Positions 9,402 to 18,005 of a DNA stretch of 64,000 nt are shown here, piece after piece. Position 1 is the first letter of the stretch. Every line of letters begins with the position of its first letter. The stretch covers positions 1 to 64,000 of the forward strand of contig NZ_JAHQCX010000004.1 of assembly GCF_019042245.1 (NCBI RefSeq), given 5' to 3'. The notes beneath the pieces were generated by a model. That model saw nothing but the letters and a program-made list of their open reading frames with translations, had not been told where the DNA came from and made no database searches. A program made the translations under genes and the position numbers. Origin of the DNA: Diplocloster modestus. GTDB taxonomy: Bacteria; Bacillota; Clostridia; Lachnospirales; Lachnospiraceae.

Positions 9402-9488
9402 CATCAACTCCACTTTCTCGTTGGTATTCTGTTCCATTGTACCACATTTTCACTGGGTGGCAAGGGGGAATAAAGAGGGAATAAAGAG

Positions 9489-9804
9489 GGAACGAAACGG
9501 CTGCTGCGCTGCGGCGGGGGATGGGCTTTCGTTTTTGCCGGGAGACTGTGCCTGGGCTGGCCGGGGAGCGGGGACGGATTGGTCATGGGGAATAAGACAA
9601 CCTCATGGGCAGCTGCAGGAGCCTCTGAAAGCAGCGAGAATGGAGGCGCGGGGGCCTCCATTCTCACTTGAGTCTCCCTCCGCTATTCGGCCATGTCTTT
9701 TTCCCCATGACCAATCCGTCCCCGCTCCCCGGCCAGCCCAGGCACAGTCTCCCGGCAAAAACGAAAGCCCATCCCCCGCCGCAGCGCAGCAGCCGTTTCG
9801 TTCC
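9489..9804. repeat. Giant GC-rich inverted repeat, 104-bp perfect arms
   Basis: Positions 9489-9592 and 9701-9804 are exact reverse complements over 104 bp; the match continues to 9599/9694 with one mismatch. The spacer carries another perfect 12-bp hairpin (9636-9665). Open reading frames in the arms mirror each other and are not genes. The element lies upstream of the mannosyltransferase gene and next to decayed insertion sequences. A transcript would fold into a hairpin of over 300 nt; as DNA it could extrude a cruciform. Confidence 0.95.
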
Positions 9805-9893
9805 TTTTATTGCTAGGCGGTGGTGGTTTTTAGATGGCATTGGAGATAGGGCGGGGTACTATTTAGTACCATAAAAGTGTATGTTAGAGAGGC

Positions 9894-10190
9894 ATTTATC
9901 ATTATCCAGTTTTGACATTCCTTCATGATAAGGGATATTTCGTATCTGTTGTCAACCCATTTGCAATGAAGAAATATGCGAAGGACAAAGCACTGCAGGA
10001 GCTAACGCATATCCTGGATTATGTGATGCCGGGAATCAAGAAGATGTTTAACAGTTGAAATGAAGCGAATGGCAAGGACAAACTCAGCGACTTTGTGGAG
10101 AAATTTTGGCATTTTGATTTAATCACGTCTATGAGCCTTGAAGAATTTACAGAGGAGTATTATGCAAGAGTAACAGCTGTTTATCAATAG
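9894..10190 (+). pseudogene. IS110-family transposase remnant
   Basis: Reading the plus strand gives fragments of an IS110 (DEDD) transposase: FLHDKGYFVSVVNPFAMKKY from the N-terminal RuvC-like domain, then after an internal deletion a later segment with TLDYVMPGIKKMF-like sequence, a stop codon, and KLSDFVEKFWHFDLI with SLEEFTEEYY. There is no start codon, the order of domains shows a deletion, and an in-frame stop separates the pieces. It is non-functional. Family assignment rests on recall of conserved IS110 text. Confidence 0.65.
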
Positions 10191-10213
10191 ATTACGAAAA
10201 CATGAGTTTGTGC

Positions 10214-10240
10214 AGGCTGGAGCACAATGCCAGCCTTTTT
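10214..10240 (+). terminator. Terminator after the IS110 remnant
   Basis: AGGCTGG pairs with CCAGCCT across a 9-nt loop and is followed by five T. Confidence 0.65.
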
Positions 10241-10340
10241 AGCATGCAAAAAAATAGATCGACGAAATAACTTTAAAACCTGCCGGAAAGTACTTGACTT
10301 TTGTTAGCAGGTTTAGTCGCATAAGAACCTCACGGTCTGG

Positions 10341-10372
10341 GCGATTTTTCTCTTAAGGGAGTTTTTTTACAG
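10341..10372 (+). repeat. Repeat also found at 11116-11145
   Basis: The string agggagtttttttacag, preceded by gcgatt and a TCTT block, occurs here and again at 11116-11145 in the same orientation. The two copies bracket the IS1182-like remnant, so they may be parts of element ends or a duplicated flank. Confidence 0.55.
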
Positions 10373-10465
10373 ACCCTTGAAATTTTATTACTCATATCAC
10401 AGATTATTATATCGACTACATGTGCTAAATCTGGATTAAATTATCTATTACCACAAAAGATTAGT

Positions 10466-11075
10466 TCAAATTTTTATCTAATCAATTACAGGGATATCTG
10501 GAACATCTGAAAACATATGCACACCATATAGAAGTCTTTGGAGAGGAAAGAAACAGTTATTCCAAAACGGACCACGATGCGACGATTATGCGCATAAAAC
10601 GGGATTACATGGGAAACGACCAACTGCTTCCAGCGTATAATCTCCAGACCGCAGTCTGTGATGAGTACATTTCGGTAGTAGATGTAAAACCATATGCATC
10701 AGACATATTCACCATGTTCAAAAAAGAAACAACAGATAAAAAGTATAACGAAAACCCATATCGGGCAGTAAACTTTAAGAGAGCTGAATCCGGAAAACTG
10801 ATATGTCCAAACGGGAAAAAATTTCACTTTAAAAGCAGTCAACATGTTTACAAAAACAAATATGGAAGAACGGAAGAAATCTATAAAAGCGAATCATGTG
10901 AAGGATGCAGTATAAAAGTGACTGTTGTCCTAAAGCATCCAATAACAGGACAATCCGAATGAATCAGGAATTAACCTCTATTCATCAGGAGGTAATTTCA
11001 AACCTTGAATCCATACACGGAGCACTTTTAAGAATGAATCGCAGTATGCAGGCACTCACCCTAACTATTGAATAA
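10466..11075 (+). pseudogene. IS1182-family transposase remnant
   Basis: The frame open from about 10466 reads GYLEHLKTYAHHIEVFGEE, then SKTDHDATIMRIKRDYMGND and LLPAYNLQTAVCDEYI, the hallmark central region of IS1182/IS1182-like DDE transposases, followed by CPNGKKFHF and a Cys-rich stretch. A stop at 10960-10962 and a frame change lead into MNQELTSIHQEVISNLESIH and GALLRMNRSMQA, the C-terminal region of the same family, which then runs into a premature stop. The N-terminal third is missing. Inactive relic. Confidence 0.8.
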
Positions 11076-11082
11076 TAAATTA

Positions 11083-11140
11083 AAGAATCGCCAGACTCGG
11101 CAAATGCCGGTTCTGGCGATTCTTGATTAGGGAGTTTTTT
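11083..11140 (+). terminator. Hairpin after the IS1182 remnant
   Basis: Perfect 12-bp arms (AAGAATCGCCAG and its complement, 11083-11094 and 11113-11124) enclose a second small hairpin. A run of seven T follows 12 nt later. It can act as a terminator for plus-strand transcription and faces mnmA, which is transcribed the other way. Confidence 0.6.
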
Positions 11141-11222
11141 TACAGCACCTTCTTTTGATTTAGTTAAAATAAGGAATATTGCTGGTCTCAGATTGGGTTT
11201 TGGGGGGTGCATACCTTGGGGA

Positions 11223-12323
11223 TCAGTCTGCAGAACCTCTTTTAAGGATCGTTCCGCCGCCCAGTACACAGTCTCCATCGTAGAAAACTACGGCTTGTCC
11301 GGGGGTAATGGCTCTCTGGGGTTCTGTAAAGGTACACTGGATGCGGTCGTCATCCGTTTTTTGGATGCGGCAGGGCGCACCTTTGTGGCTGTAACGGATC
11401 TTTCCGGTAACTTCCAGTTCTTCCCCGGTATCCATGCCGGGGATCGACATGAAGTTCAGGTGGTCTGCAGTAAGTACGGTGCAGAATACATCCTCACTTT
11501 CTCCGATTACGACTTCATTGGTCTCAGGGCGGATCTCGGTCACAAAGACGGGATGGCCCATGGCAATGCCCAGGCCTTTCCGCTGGCCCACGGTGTAATG
11601 GATGATACCGGCATGCCGGCCGATCACCTCTCCGTCTGGTGTTACAAAGTTGCCCGGGGGGAATTTTGTACCGGTGTATTCTTCGATGAAACCGGCATAG
11701 TCCTGGTCCGGTACAAAGCAGATCTCCTGGCTGTCCGGTTTGGCTGCTACCCGCAGCCCGATCTTCTGAGCGATTTGGCGGATTTCTTCCTTCGTGTACC
11801 CGCCTACCGGCATCAGTGTGTGTGCGAGCTGCTGCTGGGTCAGGTTGTAGAGCGCGTAGGTCTGGTCTTTGGCCGCGGTGGCTGAATGGCAGATCGCGTA
11901 TCGACCGTTTGGCAGCTGGGTGATACGGGCGTAATGCCCGGTGGCGATGTAGTCCGCCCCGATGTCTAAGCTCCGCTTTAACAGGGATTCCCATTTGACA
12001 TAGCGGTTACAGGCGATGCAGGGATTTGGCGTCCGGCCCCGCGTATATTCTTCAGTAAAATAATCGATGACATGCTTCTGAAATTCGGACCGGAAGTTCA
12101 TGACATAGTAGGGGATGCCGAGGCTTTGGGCCACTCTTCTGGCATCATCCACAGCGCTTAAGCCGCAGCAGCCTCCGTTTTCTTCCTGGATGCTCCTGTC
12201 TTCTTCCTGCCAGATCTGCATGGTGACACCGATTACTTCGTATCCCTGCTCTTTTAATAAGTAGGCGGCAACCGAAGAGTCTACACCTCCTGACATTCCT
12301 ACCACTACTTTTTTTCTATCCAT
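11223..12323 (-). CDS. mnmA: tRNA-specific 2-thiouridylase MnmA
   Basis: Thiolates U34 of tRNA-Lys, -Glu and -Gln using persulfide sulfur from the cysteine desulfurase encoded upstream. The 366-residue protein has the PP-loop ATP site SGGVDSS (11-17), the catalytic Cys in NPCIACN (C102) and the second catalytic Cys in QEICFVPD (C202), then a C-terminal beta-barrel. The ATG at 12323 is preceded by GGAGG at 7 nt and lies 16 bp after the iscU stop; an upstream in-frame start would overlap iscU and add 15 basic residues not found in the family. Last gene of the iscR-iscS-iscU-mnmA operon. Confidence 0.97.
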   Translation of the reverse strand: MDRKKVVVGMSGGVDSSVAAYLLKEQGYEVIGVTMQIWQEEDRSIQEENGGCCGLSAVDDARRVAQSLGIPYYVMNFRSEFQKHVIDYFTEEYTRGRTPNPCIACNRYVKWESLLKRSLDIGADYIATGHYARITQLPNGRYAICHSATAAKDQTYALYNLTQQQLAHTLMPVGGYTKEEIRQIAQKIGLRVAAKPDSQEICFVPDQDYAGFIEEYTGTKFPPGNFVTPDGEVIGRHAGIIHYTVGQRKGLGIAMGHPVFVTEIRPETNEVVIGESEDVFCTVLTADHLNFMSIPGMDTGEELEVTGKIRYSHKGAPCRIQKTDDDRIQCTFTEPQRAITPGQAVVFYDGDCVLGGGTILKRGSAD

Positions 12324-12339
12324 GGAGGTTCCTCCGGCT

Positions 12340-12777
12340 TTAGTAGTCTTCTTCGTCTTCTTCCTCACTGATATCGGATTTGGGTTTTTCCAGGCCCTCT
12401 ATTTTGATATCATGCTTCTGCGCATAATCCCACAGGGCGGCATGAATCGCTTCCTCCGCCAGAAGGGAACAGTGGACTTTTACCGGGGGAAGTCCGTCCA
12501 GGGCTTCCATAACGGCTTTATTGGTTATTTCCAGGGCTTCCTGGACGGTCTTGCCTTTGACGAGTTCTGTGGCCATACTGCTGGTAGCTACGGCTGCCCC
12601 GCATCCAAAGGTTTTGAATTTACAGTCCTGAATGATTCCGTCGTTGTCGATATCCAGGTACATTCTCATGATATCTCCGCACTTGGCATTTCCAACAGTA
12701 CCGACGCCGCTGGCATTTTCTATTTCCCCTACATTTCTGGGGTTTTGGAAGTGATCCATCACTTTTTCTGAGTACAT
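12340..12777 (-). CDS. iscU: Fe-S cluster scaffold, IscU/NifU-like
   Basis: Scaffold on which [2Fe-2S]/[4Fe-4S] clusters are assembled from sulfur supplied by IscS. The 145-residue protein keeps the three scaffold cysteines C33 (AKCGD, with the conserved Asp two residues on), C59 (FGCGAA) and C103 (VHCS). The C-terminal 20 residues form a highly acidic tail (EEEDEEDY) seen in several clostridial homologues. A good ribosome binding site (AGGAGG) precedes the start. Its position between the desulfurase and mnmA fits a shared role in Fe-S and thio-tRNA synthesis. Confidence 0.96.
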   Translation of the reverse strand: MYSEKVMDHFQNPRNVGEIENASGVGTVGNAKCGDIMRMYLDIDNDGIIQDCKFKTFGCGAAVATSSMATELVKGKTVQEALEITNKAVMEALDGLPPVKVHCSLLAEEAIHAALWDYAQKHDIKIEGLEKPKSDISEEEDEEDY

Positions 12778-12942
12778 AGTTATTTCCTCCTGATCTTTGT
12801 TTTCCCGGCCTGCCGCCTGCTGAACCTGGCGTTTATTTTTACCGGCTTCTTCAAAATTAATCTGTAATTCTCTTTAAAATAATCGTAGCTTTTTCGAGCG
12901 CTGTTTATTCTGGTTATATTATCCCCTCAATTCTGCAGGGAT

Positions 12943-14121
12943 TTAATTCTGTTTAATAAAATCCTCATACAGGGGCGACATGCTTCTGAGCTTTGTGACA
13001 ATCTTTTTAATGGATTCCACAACAAAATCGATGTCCTCCTTCGTGGTCTCAGCGCTTAAGGTGAGACGCAGGGAGCCGTGAGCGATCTCATGCGGCAGTC
13101 CGATTGCCAGCAGTACATGGGACGGGTCCAGAGAGCCGGAGGTACAGGCCGAACCGCTGGAGCCGCAGATGCCGTCCATGTCTAACATGATTAACAGGGA
13201 TTCCCCTTCTACGAACTGGAAACTGAAGTTGGCATTGTTGGGAAGGCGACTGGTCCGGTGTCCGTTCAGTCTCGTATAGGGCACTTCCTTTAATACACGG
13301 CCAATCAGATAATCCCTGAGCTCCTTTTCCCGCGCAGTTCGGTTTTCCATAGTACTTACCGCCAGCTCCACCGCTTTTCCAAGGCCCACGATGCCGGGGA
13401 CATTTTCCGTGCCGGCCCGGCGCTTGCGCTCCTGGGCTCCGCCGTGGACAAAGGAACGGATCTTGATACCTTTTCGGATATACAGGAAGCCTATTCCTTT
13501 TGGTCCGTTTAATTTATGGCCGCTGGCGCTCAACATATCGATGTGGTATTCATCCACATCAATGGGTACCTGGCCGAAAGCCTGAACCGCATCCGTGTGG
13601 AATAGAATTCCGTGTTCACGGGCGATCTCACCGATTTCTTTGATAGGCTGTATGGTTCCGATCTCATTGTTGGCAAACATCACGGATATTAATATGGTGT
13701 CCGGCCGGATGGCTTTCTTTAACTGATCCAGTTTCACGACTCCGAATTCGTCCACATCCAGGTAGGTTACCTCATATCCCTGTTTTTCCAGATATTCCCC
13801 GGTGTGCAGGATGGCATGGTGCTCAATCTTGGTCGTGATGATATGTTTTCCTTTATTCGCATATGCTTCAGCTGTGGCTTTTAAGGCCCAGTTGTCGGCT
13901 TCACTGCCGCCGGCGGTAAAGTAGATCTCGTTATCGTTGGCATGCAGGGCTTTCGCAATGGTTTCACGGCTTTCGTCCAGAGCTTTTTTACTGATTCCTG
14001 CAAATTCATACACACTGGATGGATTCCCGTAATATTCCGTAAAATAGGGAAGCATGGCCTCCATCACTTCCGGTGCAGTCTTTGTTGTCGCAGCATTATC
14101 TAAATAAATTAATTTTTTCAT
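12943..14121 (-). CDS. iscS: Cysteine desulfurase IscS/NifS
   Basis: PLP enzyme that converts cysteine to alanine and a persulfide. In 392 residues: YLDNAATT at the start, the PLP-stacking His in TKIEHHAIL (about 101-102), HTDAVQAFGQ with the PLP-binding Asp, the Schiff-base Lys in SGHKLNGPKG (K203), and the mobile catalytic loop SSGSACTSGS with C326. The spacing of this loop fits the group I (IscS/NifS) type. It starts 14 bp after the iscR stop. The 165-bp gap to iscU holds a short sequence, gctttttcgagcgctg, that also occurs near 62.61 kb. Confidence 0.97.
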   Translation of the reverse strand: MKKLIYLDNAATTKTAPEVMEAMLPYFTEYYGNPSSVYEFAGISKKALDESRETIAKALHANDNEIYFTAGGSEADNWALKATAEAYANKGKHIITTKIEHHAILHTGEYLEKQGYEVTYLDVDEFGVVKLDQLKKAIRPDTILISVMFANNEIGTIQPIKEIGEIAREHGILFHTDAVQAFGQVPIDVDEYHIDMLSASGHKLNGPKGIGFLYIRKGIKIRSFVHGGAQERKRRAGTENVPGIVGLGKAVELAVSTMENRTAREKELRDYLIGRVLKEVPYTRLNGHRTSRLPNNANFSFQFVEGESLLIMLDMDGICGSSGSACTSGSLDPSHVLLAIGLPHEIAHGSLRLTLSAETTKEDIDFVVESIKKIVTKLRSMSPLYEDFIKQN

Positions 14122-14135
14122 GGCCCTTTCTCTCC

Positions 14136-14600
14136 TTAATTTTTACAGCCTTTGTGATAGTCCTTCCGTTGGTTGTCACATTGCTTTGTCTTACTTTCTT
14201 CTATTAACTGGCTTAAATAGATCTCATCCACCGTCTTATTGACGCTGTCATTGATTCTCTGCCAGACATATTTGGTTACACAGGCTCCCGCTCCGCTGCA
14301 GCCGCCTTCGTCGCTGATCCCCGGACACTCCACCGGGTCTAAGCTTCCCTCCAGCGCTCTTAAGATATCTCCCACTGAGATCTCCTCGGCTGGTTTGGAC
14401 AGCATATAGCCTCCGGATGCTCCGCGGATGCTGGTGACGATTCCCGCTTTCTTTAGCTTCGCAATCAGCTGTTCCAGATAGCTCTCCGATATATCCTGTC
14501 TGGCGGCGATGCTTGCAATCGATACCGCTTCCTCTTCGCTGTGGACTGCGAGGTCTATCATTGCCCTTAATCCGTATCGTCCTTTTGTGGACATTTTCAT
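14136..14600 (-). CDS. iscR: Rrf2-family regulator IscR
   Basis: Fe-S-sensing repressor of the Rrf2 family, 154 residues. The winged helix at the N-terminus contains STKGRYGLRAMIDLA (4-18) and the recognition helix region ISESYLEQLIAKLKKAGI (37-54), followed by the wing RGASGGYML. Three cysteines at 92, 101 and 107 (VECPG, GGCSG, GACVT) are placed to ligate a [2Fe-2S] cluster as in IscR. I start at 14600, where GAGGTGA lies 5 nt upstream; a longer reading adds 18 non-conserved residues. It heads the operon and most likely controls it, since an operator-like dyad lies in its own leader. Confidence 0.95.
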   Translation of the reverse strand: MKMSTKGRYGLRAMIDLAVHSEEEAVSIASIAARQDISESYLEQLIAKLKKAGIVTSIRGASGGYMLSKPAEEISVGDILRALEGSLDPVECPGISDEGGCSGAGACVTKYVWQRINDSVNKTVDEIYLSQLIEESKTKQCDNQRKDYHKGCKN

Positions 14601-14615
14601 AGGCTTCACCTCAAT

Positions 14616-14673
14616 TCCCAGTAAATTACTCGGATTTCGTTCTAAGAATATCACCCTTTCTATGTTCTGTCAA
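14616..14673 (-). promoter_or_regulatory. isc operon promoter with IscR-type operator
   Basis: Minus-strand TTGACA (14668-14673), 17-bp spacer, TATTCT (14645-14650). Downstream, at 14616-14634, lies the near-perfect dyad TCC-n-AGTAA-w-TTACT-n-GGA, placed where a repressor would block the start of transcription. The dyad layout is compatible with an Rrf2 dimer; binding is inferred. Confidence 0.7.
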
Positions 14674-14721
14674 GACGTCTGAAAGAATATATTTACATAG
14701 ATTACAAATTTGGAGATTCCT

Positions 14722-16263
14722 ATGAAAAAGCACATGCTGATCCGCGGAACCCTGATTTTGACCATCACCGGACTGGTCACCAGAATCATAGGGTTCTTCT
14801 ATAGAATATTCTTATCCCATACGATCGGTGCGGAAGGGATGGGAATTTACCAATTGATTTTCCCTATTCACTCTATCTGCTTTTCTCTGACCGTGGCCGG
14901 TATCCAGACTGCCATCTCGCGCTTTGTGGCCGCAAAGGTATCGACCGGTGACGACCGCAGCGCCAAGGATACCCTGTATGTAGGCCTGGGCCTTTCCACC
15001 GTTTTGTCCTTCCTGGCCAGTTATATTTTGTTCCAATACGCGCCGTGGCTGTCTGTACATATGCTGGGCGAACCCAGATGTTCGGTCCTGCTGCAGATCA
15101 CAGCCATCTCCATCCCGTTTGGTTCCATTCATGCCTGTATCAACGGCTATTATTACGGGCTGCAGAAGACCTCTGTCCCCGCCATGACGCAGCTCATCGA
15201 ACAGGTAGTGCGGGTAGCCAGCGTCTACCTGCTGTATCTGATCTGTCTGGAGAAAGGATTCGCCGTAACCGCTTCCATCGCGGTGATCGGGCTGGCGGTG
15301 GGGGAACTGGTCTCTACCTTGTACTCCCTGACTGCGCTGGGGTACCACTTTCACCGGAATCCGGTCCAGTCCTCCAGAACGGCCACCCCCTTCTCACAGC
15401 TGCGCAATATTTTCACCCTCTCACTGCCCCTGACGGCCAACCGGGTGTTGATCAACCTGCTGCAGAGCGCGGAGGCGATCCTCATACCAGGGCAGCTTCG
15501 ATTGTTCGGCATGGATAATACCGGGGCGCTCAGTGTGTACGGCGTGCTGACCGGAATGTCCATGCCTCTGATTTTATTCCCCTCCGCCATCACCAACTCC
15601 GTCTCCGTGATGCTGCTGCCTGCGGTGGCTGAAGCGCAGGCCAGGAATGACCGCCGGATGATTGGTAAGACTATAGAAAATACGATCAAGTACTGCCTGA
15701 TTCTCGGGATCATGTGCACCGGCGTATTTCTGGCTTTCGGGGATGAAATGGGACTGTTTATTTTCAACAATGAAATGGCAGGCAGTTTTATCGTAACGCT
15801 GGCCTGGATCTGCCCGTTTCTCTATCTGACCACCACCCTGTTCAGTATCATGAACGGATTGGGTAAAACCACTACGACTTTCCTTTTTAACATGTTCGGA
15901 CTCGGGATACGGATAGCTTTTGTGTTCTTCTGCGTTCCCCGCTATGGGATTAAGGGATACCTGTGGGGTGTTCTGATCAGCGAGCTTGTGTTGACATTTA
16001 TGGGAATGTTCGTGCTGAACCGGGAGGCGGCCATGGACTTTCCTCTGCACGACTGGGTGGTGAAACCGGTGATTTCGATTCTTATCGCCATAGGAGGCGG
16101 TCTATTGAGCTATTCTGTATTAAAAAAACTTTCGATTCCGCTGGATCTGATTGTTATGGGTATTTCAGCCGGGATTATCTGTGTGCTTTATGTTATCTTG
16201 CTGCTGGCTTTTGGGGCGCTGCATTTGCGGAAGCCTTATTCTGGGGTGAAGGAGGGCCGGTAA
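14722..16263 (+). CDS. spoVB: SpoVB/MurJ-like lipid flippase
   Basis: MOP-superfamily transporter, 513 residues and about 14 membrane helices. SpoVB is needed for spore cortex synthesis and probably flips lipid-linked peptidoglycan precursor. The N-terminal RGTLILTITGLVTRIIGFFY and the following SHTIGAEGMGIYQLIFP are characteristic of the SpoVB/polysaccharide synthesis group; AGIQTAISRFVA and NGYYYGLQKTSVPAM are further family segments. The ATG at 14722 has GGAG 6 nt upstream; a TTG 12 bases earlier would bury that site. It is divergent from iscR. In a non-sporulation role it could serve MurJ function; the family cannot be split finely by eye. Confidence 0.9.
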   Translation: MKKHMLIRGTLILTITGLVTRIIGFFYRIFLSHTIGAEGMGIYQLIFPIHSICFSLTVAGIQTAISRFVAAKVSTGDDRSAKDTLYVGLGLSTVLSFLASYILFQYAPWLSVHMLGEPRCSVLLQITAISIPFGSIHACINGYYYGLQKTSVPAMTQLIEQVVRVASVYLLYLICLEKGFAVTASIAVIGLAVGELVSTLYSLTALGYHFHRNPVQSSRTATPFSQLRNIFTLSLPLTANRVLINLLQSAEAILIPGQLRLFGMDNTGALSVYGVLTGMSMPLILFPSAITNSVSVMLLPAVAEAQARNDRRMIGKTIENTIKYCLILGIMCTGVFLAFGDEMGLFIFNNEMAGSFIVTLAWICPFLYLTTTLFSIMNGLGKTTTTFLFNMFGLGIRIAFVFFCVPRYGIKGYLWGVLISELVLTFMGMFVLNREAAMDFPLHDWVVKPVISILIAIGGGLLSYSVLKKLSIPLDLIVMGISAGIICVLYVILLLAFGALHLRKPYSGVKEGR

Positions 16264-16745
16264 ATGATTTATTTGCATATTTTCTCTAAGTTCTGTTTGC
16301 TTTATGAAACAGGTATTCCAGGCCTTTTGTCCCTGAATAGCCGGTCATTTTAATCTTCTTGGACAATTTCAGATATGTACACAGGCCCACAAAATCATAA
16401 AAAAACCAATCCTCAATATATTTGCGGGCCTGTACCCTACTGGCCCGGTAAACAGATGCACCGAAGGCAGTAAAACGCACCTTCTAAAATAAAAAAGATA
16501 CTCATTTTATCACGTATATCACATGAATATTGATACAAAATATTGGTATAAAGTAAATTATGAACAGAGATAATAGCCTGATAGCCGATGATTCACTGTC
16601 TGCCCTATATTAATTTCCCGGCACCCCAGATATACTGCCAGATATCGTGTATCGGGAAATAACAAAATCCTGGATTTAGGTAATCAGCTTTCGCTGAAAA
16701 GAATATCATAAAAAGTAAGAAAATAAGAAAAGGAAAAATAAGACC
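16264..16745. other. Intergenic stretch, no confident gene
   Basis: The interval between spoVB and the hydrogenase gene holds one weak minus-strand reading frame (GTG at 16480 to 16286, 64 residues) with no recognisable domain and a poor ribosome binding site; I do not call it. An inverted repeat with ACAGGCCC arms surrounds about 16380-16435. The AT-rich part before 16746 carries AAAGGA 11-12 nt before the hydrogenase ATG. Confidence 0.5.
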
Positions 16746-17972
16746 ATGACTTTTGAAGAACTGTATCGGGAAGTGTTGAAACAAACTTTGAAGCCGGATG
16801 GAAAACCGCTGCCGGAGCACGAAGCAGGGCATCTGGACTGCCTGCTGTACCCGGAAAAATATCCGCCGGTTTTGCGTACCGAGTCCTGTGAGAAGTGTGA
16901 ATATGACCAGGCCTGTGAGAAGAGCTGTGTATTTGACGCGATCGTTCCGGGGCCGGATGGGAAGCTTATCATCGATCCTGATCTGTGTACCGGCTGCGGC
17001 GCCTGTATCGAGGCCTGTCATTCGGACAAGCTCACCGCCAGCAGAGATATCCTGCCTGCCTTAAAAGCAGTCCGGGATAAGGAAAAACTGGCCTACGCTC
17101 TGGTAGCGCCGGCTTTTCTGGGCCAGTTCAGCGAAGATGTGACACCGGGTAAGCTGCGCAATGCCTTCAAGGCTCTGGGATTTGACGGGATGGTGGAAGT
17201 AGCTCTCTTTGCGGATATTCTGACGTTAAAAGAGGCGCTGGAGTTTGACAAGAATATTCTTCATGACGGGGATTATCAGCTGACCAGCTGCTGCTGTCCG
17301 GTGTGGATCGCCATGATTCGGAAGATTTACCGGGATCTTATGCCCCATGTGCCCGGTGCGGTCTCCCCTATGATCGCCTGCGGCCGGGTGATTAAGAAGC
17401 TGCATCCGGAAGCGGTCACCGTGTTTATCGGACCATGTATCGCTAAGAAAAGCGAGGCACGGGAGCCGGATCTGGCCGGGGCCGTTGATTATGTGCTTAC
17501 ATTTCAGGAGATACGGGATGTTTTTGAGGCGGCTGACATCGATCCTTGCGTTCTGCCGGAGAGTGAAAAGGATCACTCTTCCCGGGCAGGCAGGATCTAT
17601 GCCCATACCGGGGGGGTCAGTGAAGCGGTGAAATCCACCGTGGAACAGCTGAATCCCCACCGGAATATCGCGATACACACCAGACAGGCCGACGGTGTGC
17701 CGGCCTGCCGGGCCATGATCCAGCAGCTGGAGAATGGCGGGATCGATGGTAATTTTTTCGAGGGCATGGGCTGTGTGGGCGGCTGCGTCGGCGGCCCCAA
17801 AGCGATTCTGGACCGGGAAGAGGGCCGCAGGCATGTGGAGGTCTACGGCGATGACGCTGCCTATTACACCCCCCTTGAAAATCCCTATGTGATGGAATTG
17901 CTTCACCGGCTGGGATTTGACACGGTGGAAGATTTACTCCACAAGAGCGATATATTTACCAGGGACTTTTAA
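16746..17972 (+). CDS. [FeFe] hydrogenase, group B-like
   Basis: Cytosolic iron hydrogenase of 408 residues interconverting protons and H2 or sensing H2. An N-terminal ferredoxin domain has two Cys sets (48, 51, 57, 61 and 81, 84, 87, 91) for two [4Fe-4S] clusters. The H-cluster motifs follow: L1 TSCCCPVW (180-187), L2 GPCIAKKSE (229-237) and L3 EGMGCVGGCVGGP (339-351) with the bridging Cys. The extra Cys in L1 (TSCCC rather than TSCC) is, from memory, a feature of group B enzymes such as the third hydrogenase of Clostridium pasteurianum. It has no NADH-binding partner subunits next to it and no PAS domain. Maturases are not in the window. Confidence 0.92.
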   Translation: MTFEELYREVLKQTLKPDGKPLPEHEAGHLDCLLYPEKYPPVLRTESCEKCEYDQACEKSCVFDAIVPGPDGKLIIDPDLCTGCGACIEACHSDKLTASRDILPALKAVRDKEKLAYALVAPAFLGQFSEDVTPGKLRNAFKALGFDGMVEVALFADILTLKEALEFDKNILHDGDYQLTSCCCPVWIAMIRKIYRDLMPHVPGAVSPMIACGRVIKKLHPEAVTVFIGPCIAKKSEAREPDLAGAVDYVLTFQEIRDVFEAADIDPCVLPESEKDHSSRAGRIYAHTGGVSEAVKSTVEQLNPHRNIAIHTRQADGVPACRAMIQQLENGGIDGNFFEGMGCVGGCVGGPKAILDREEGRRHVEVYGDDAAYYTPLENPYVMELLHRLGFDTVEDLLHKSDIFTRDF

Positions 17973-18005
17973 GGTTTGGGTCTGATCCTATCTTCCGCAG
18001 CTTCC

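Noticed and set aside
9313..9816. Long reading frames on both strands across the 9.5-kb inverted repeat
   Set aside because: The same peptide text appears from both strands because the arms are reverse complements; no domain and no ribosome binding site.
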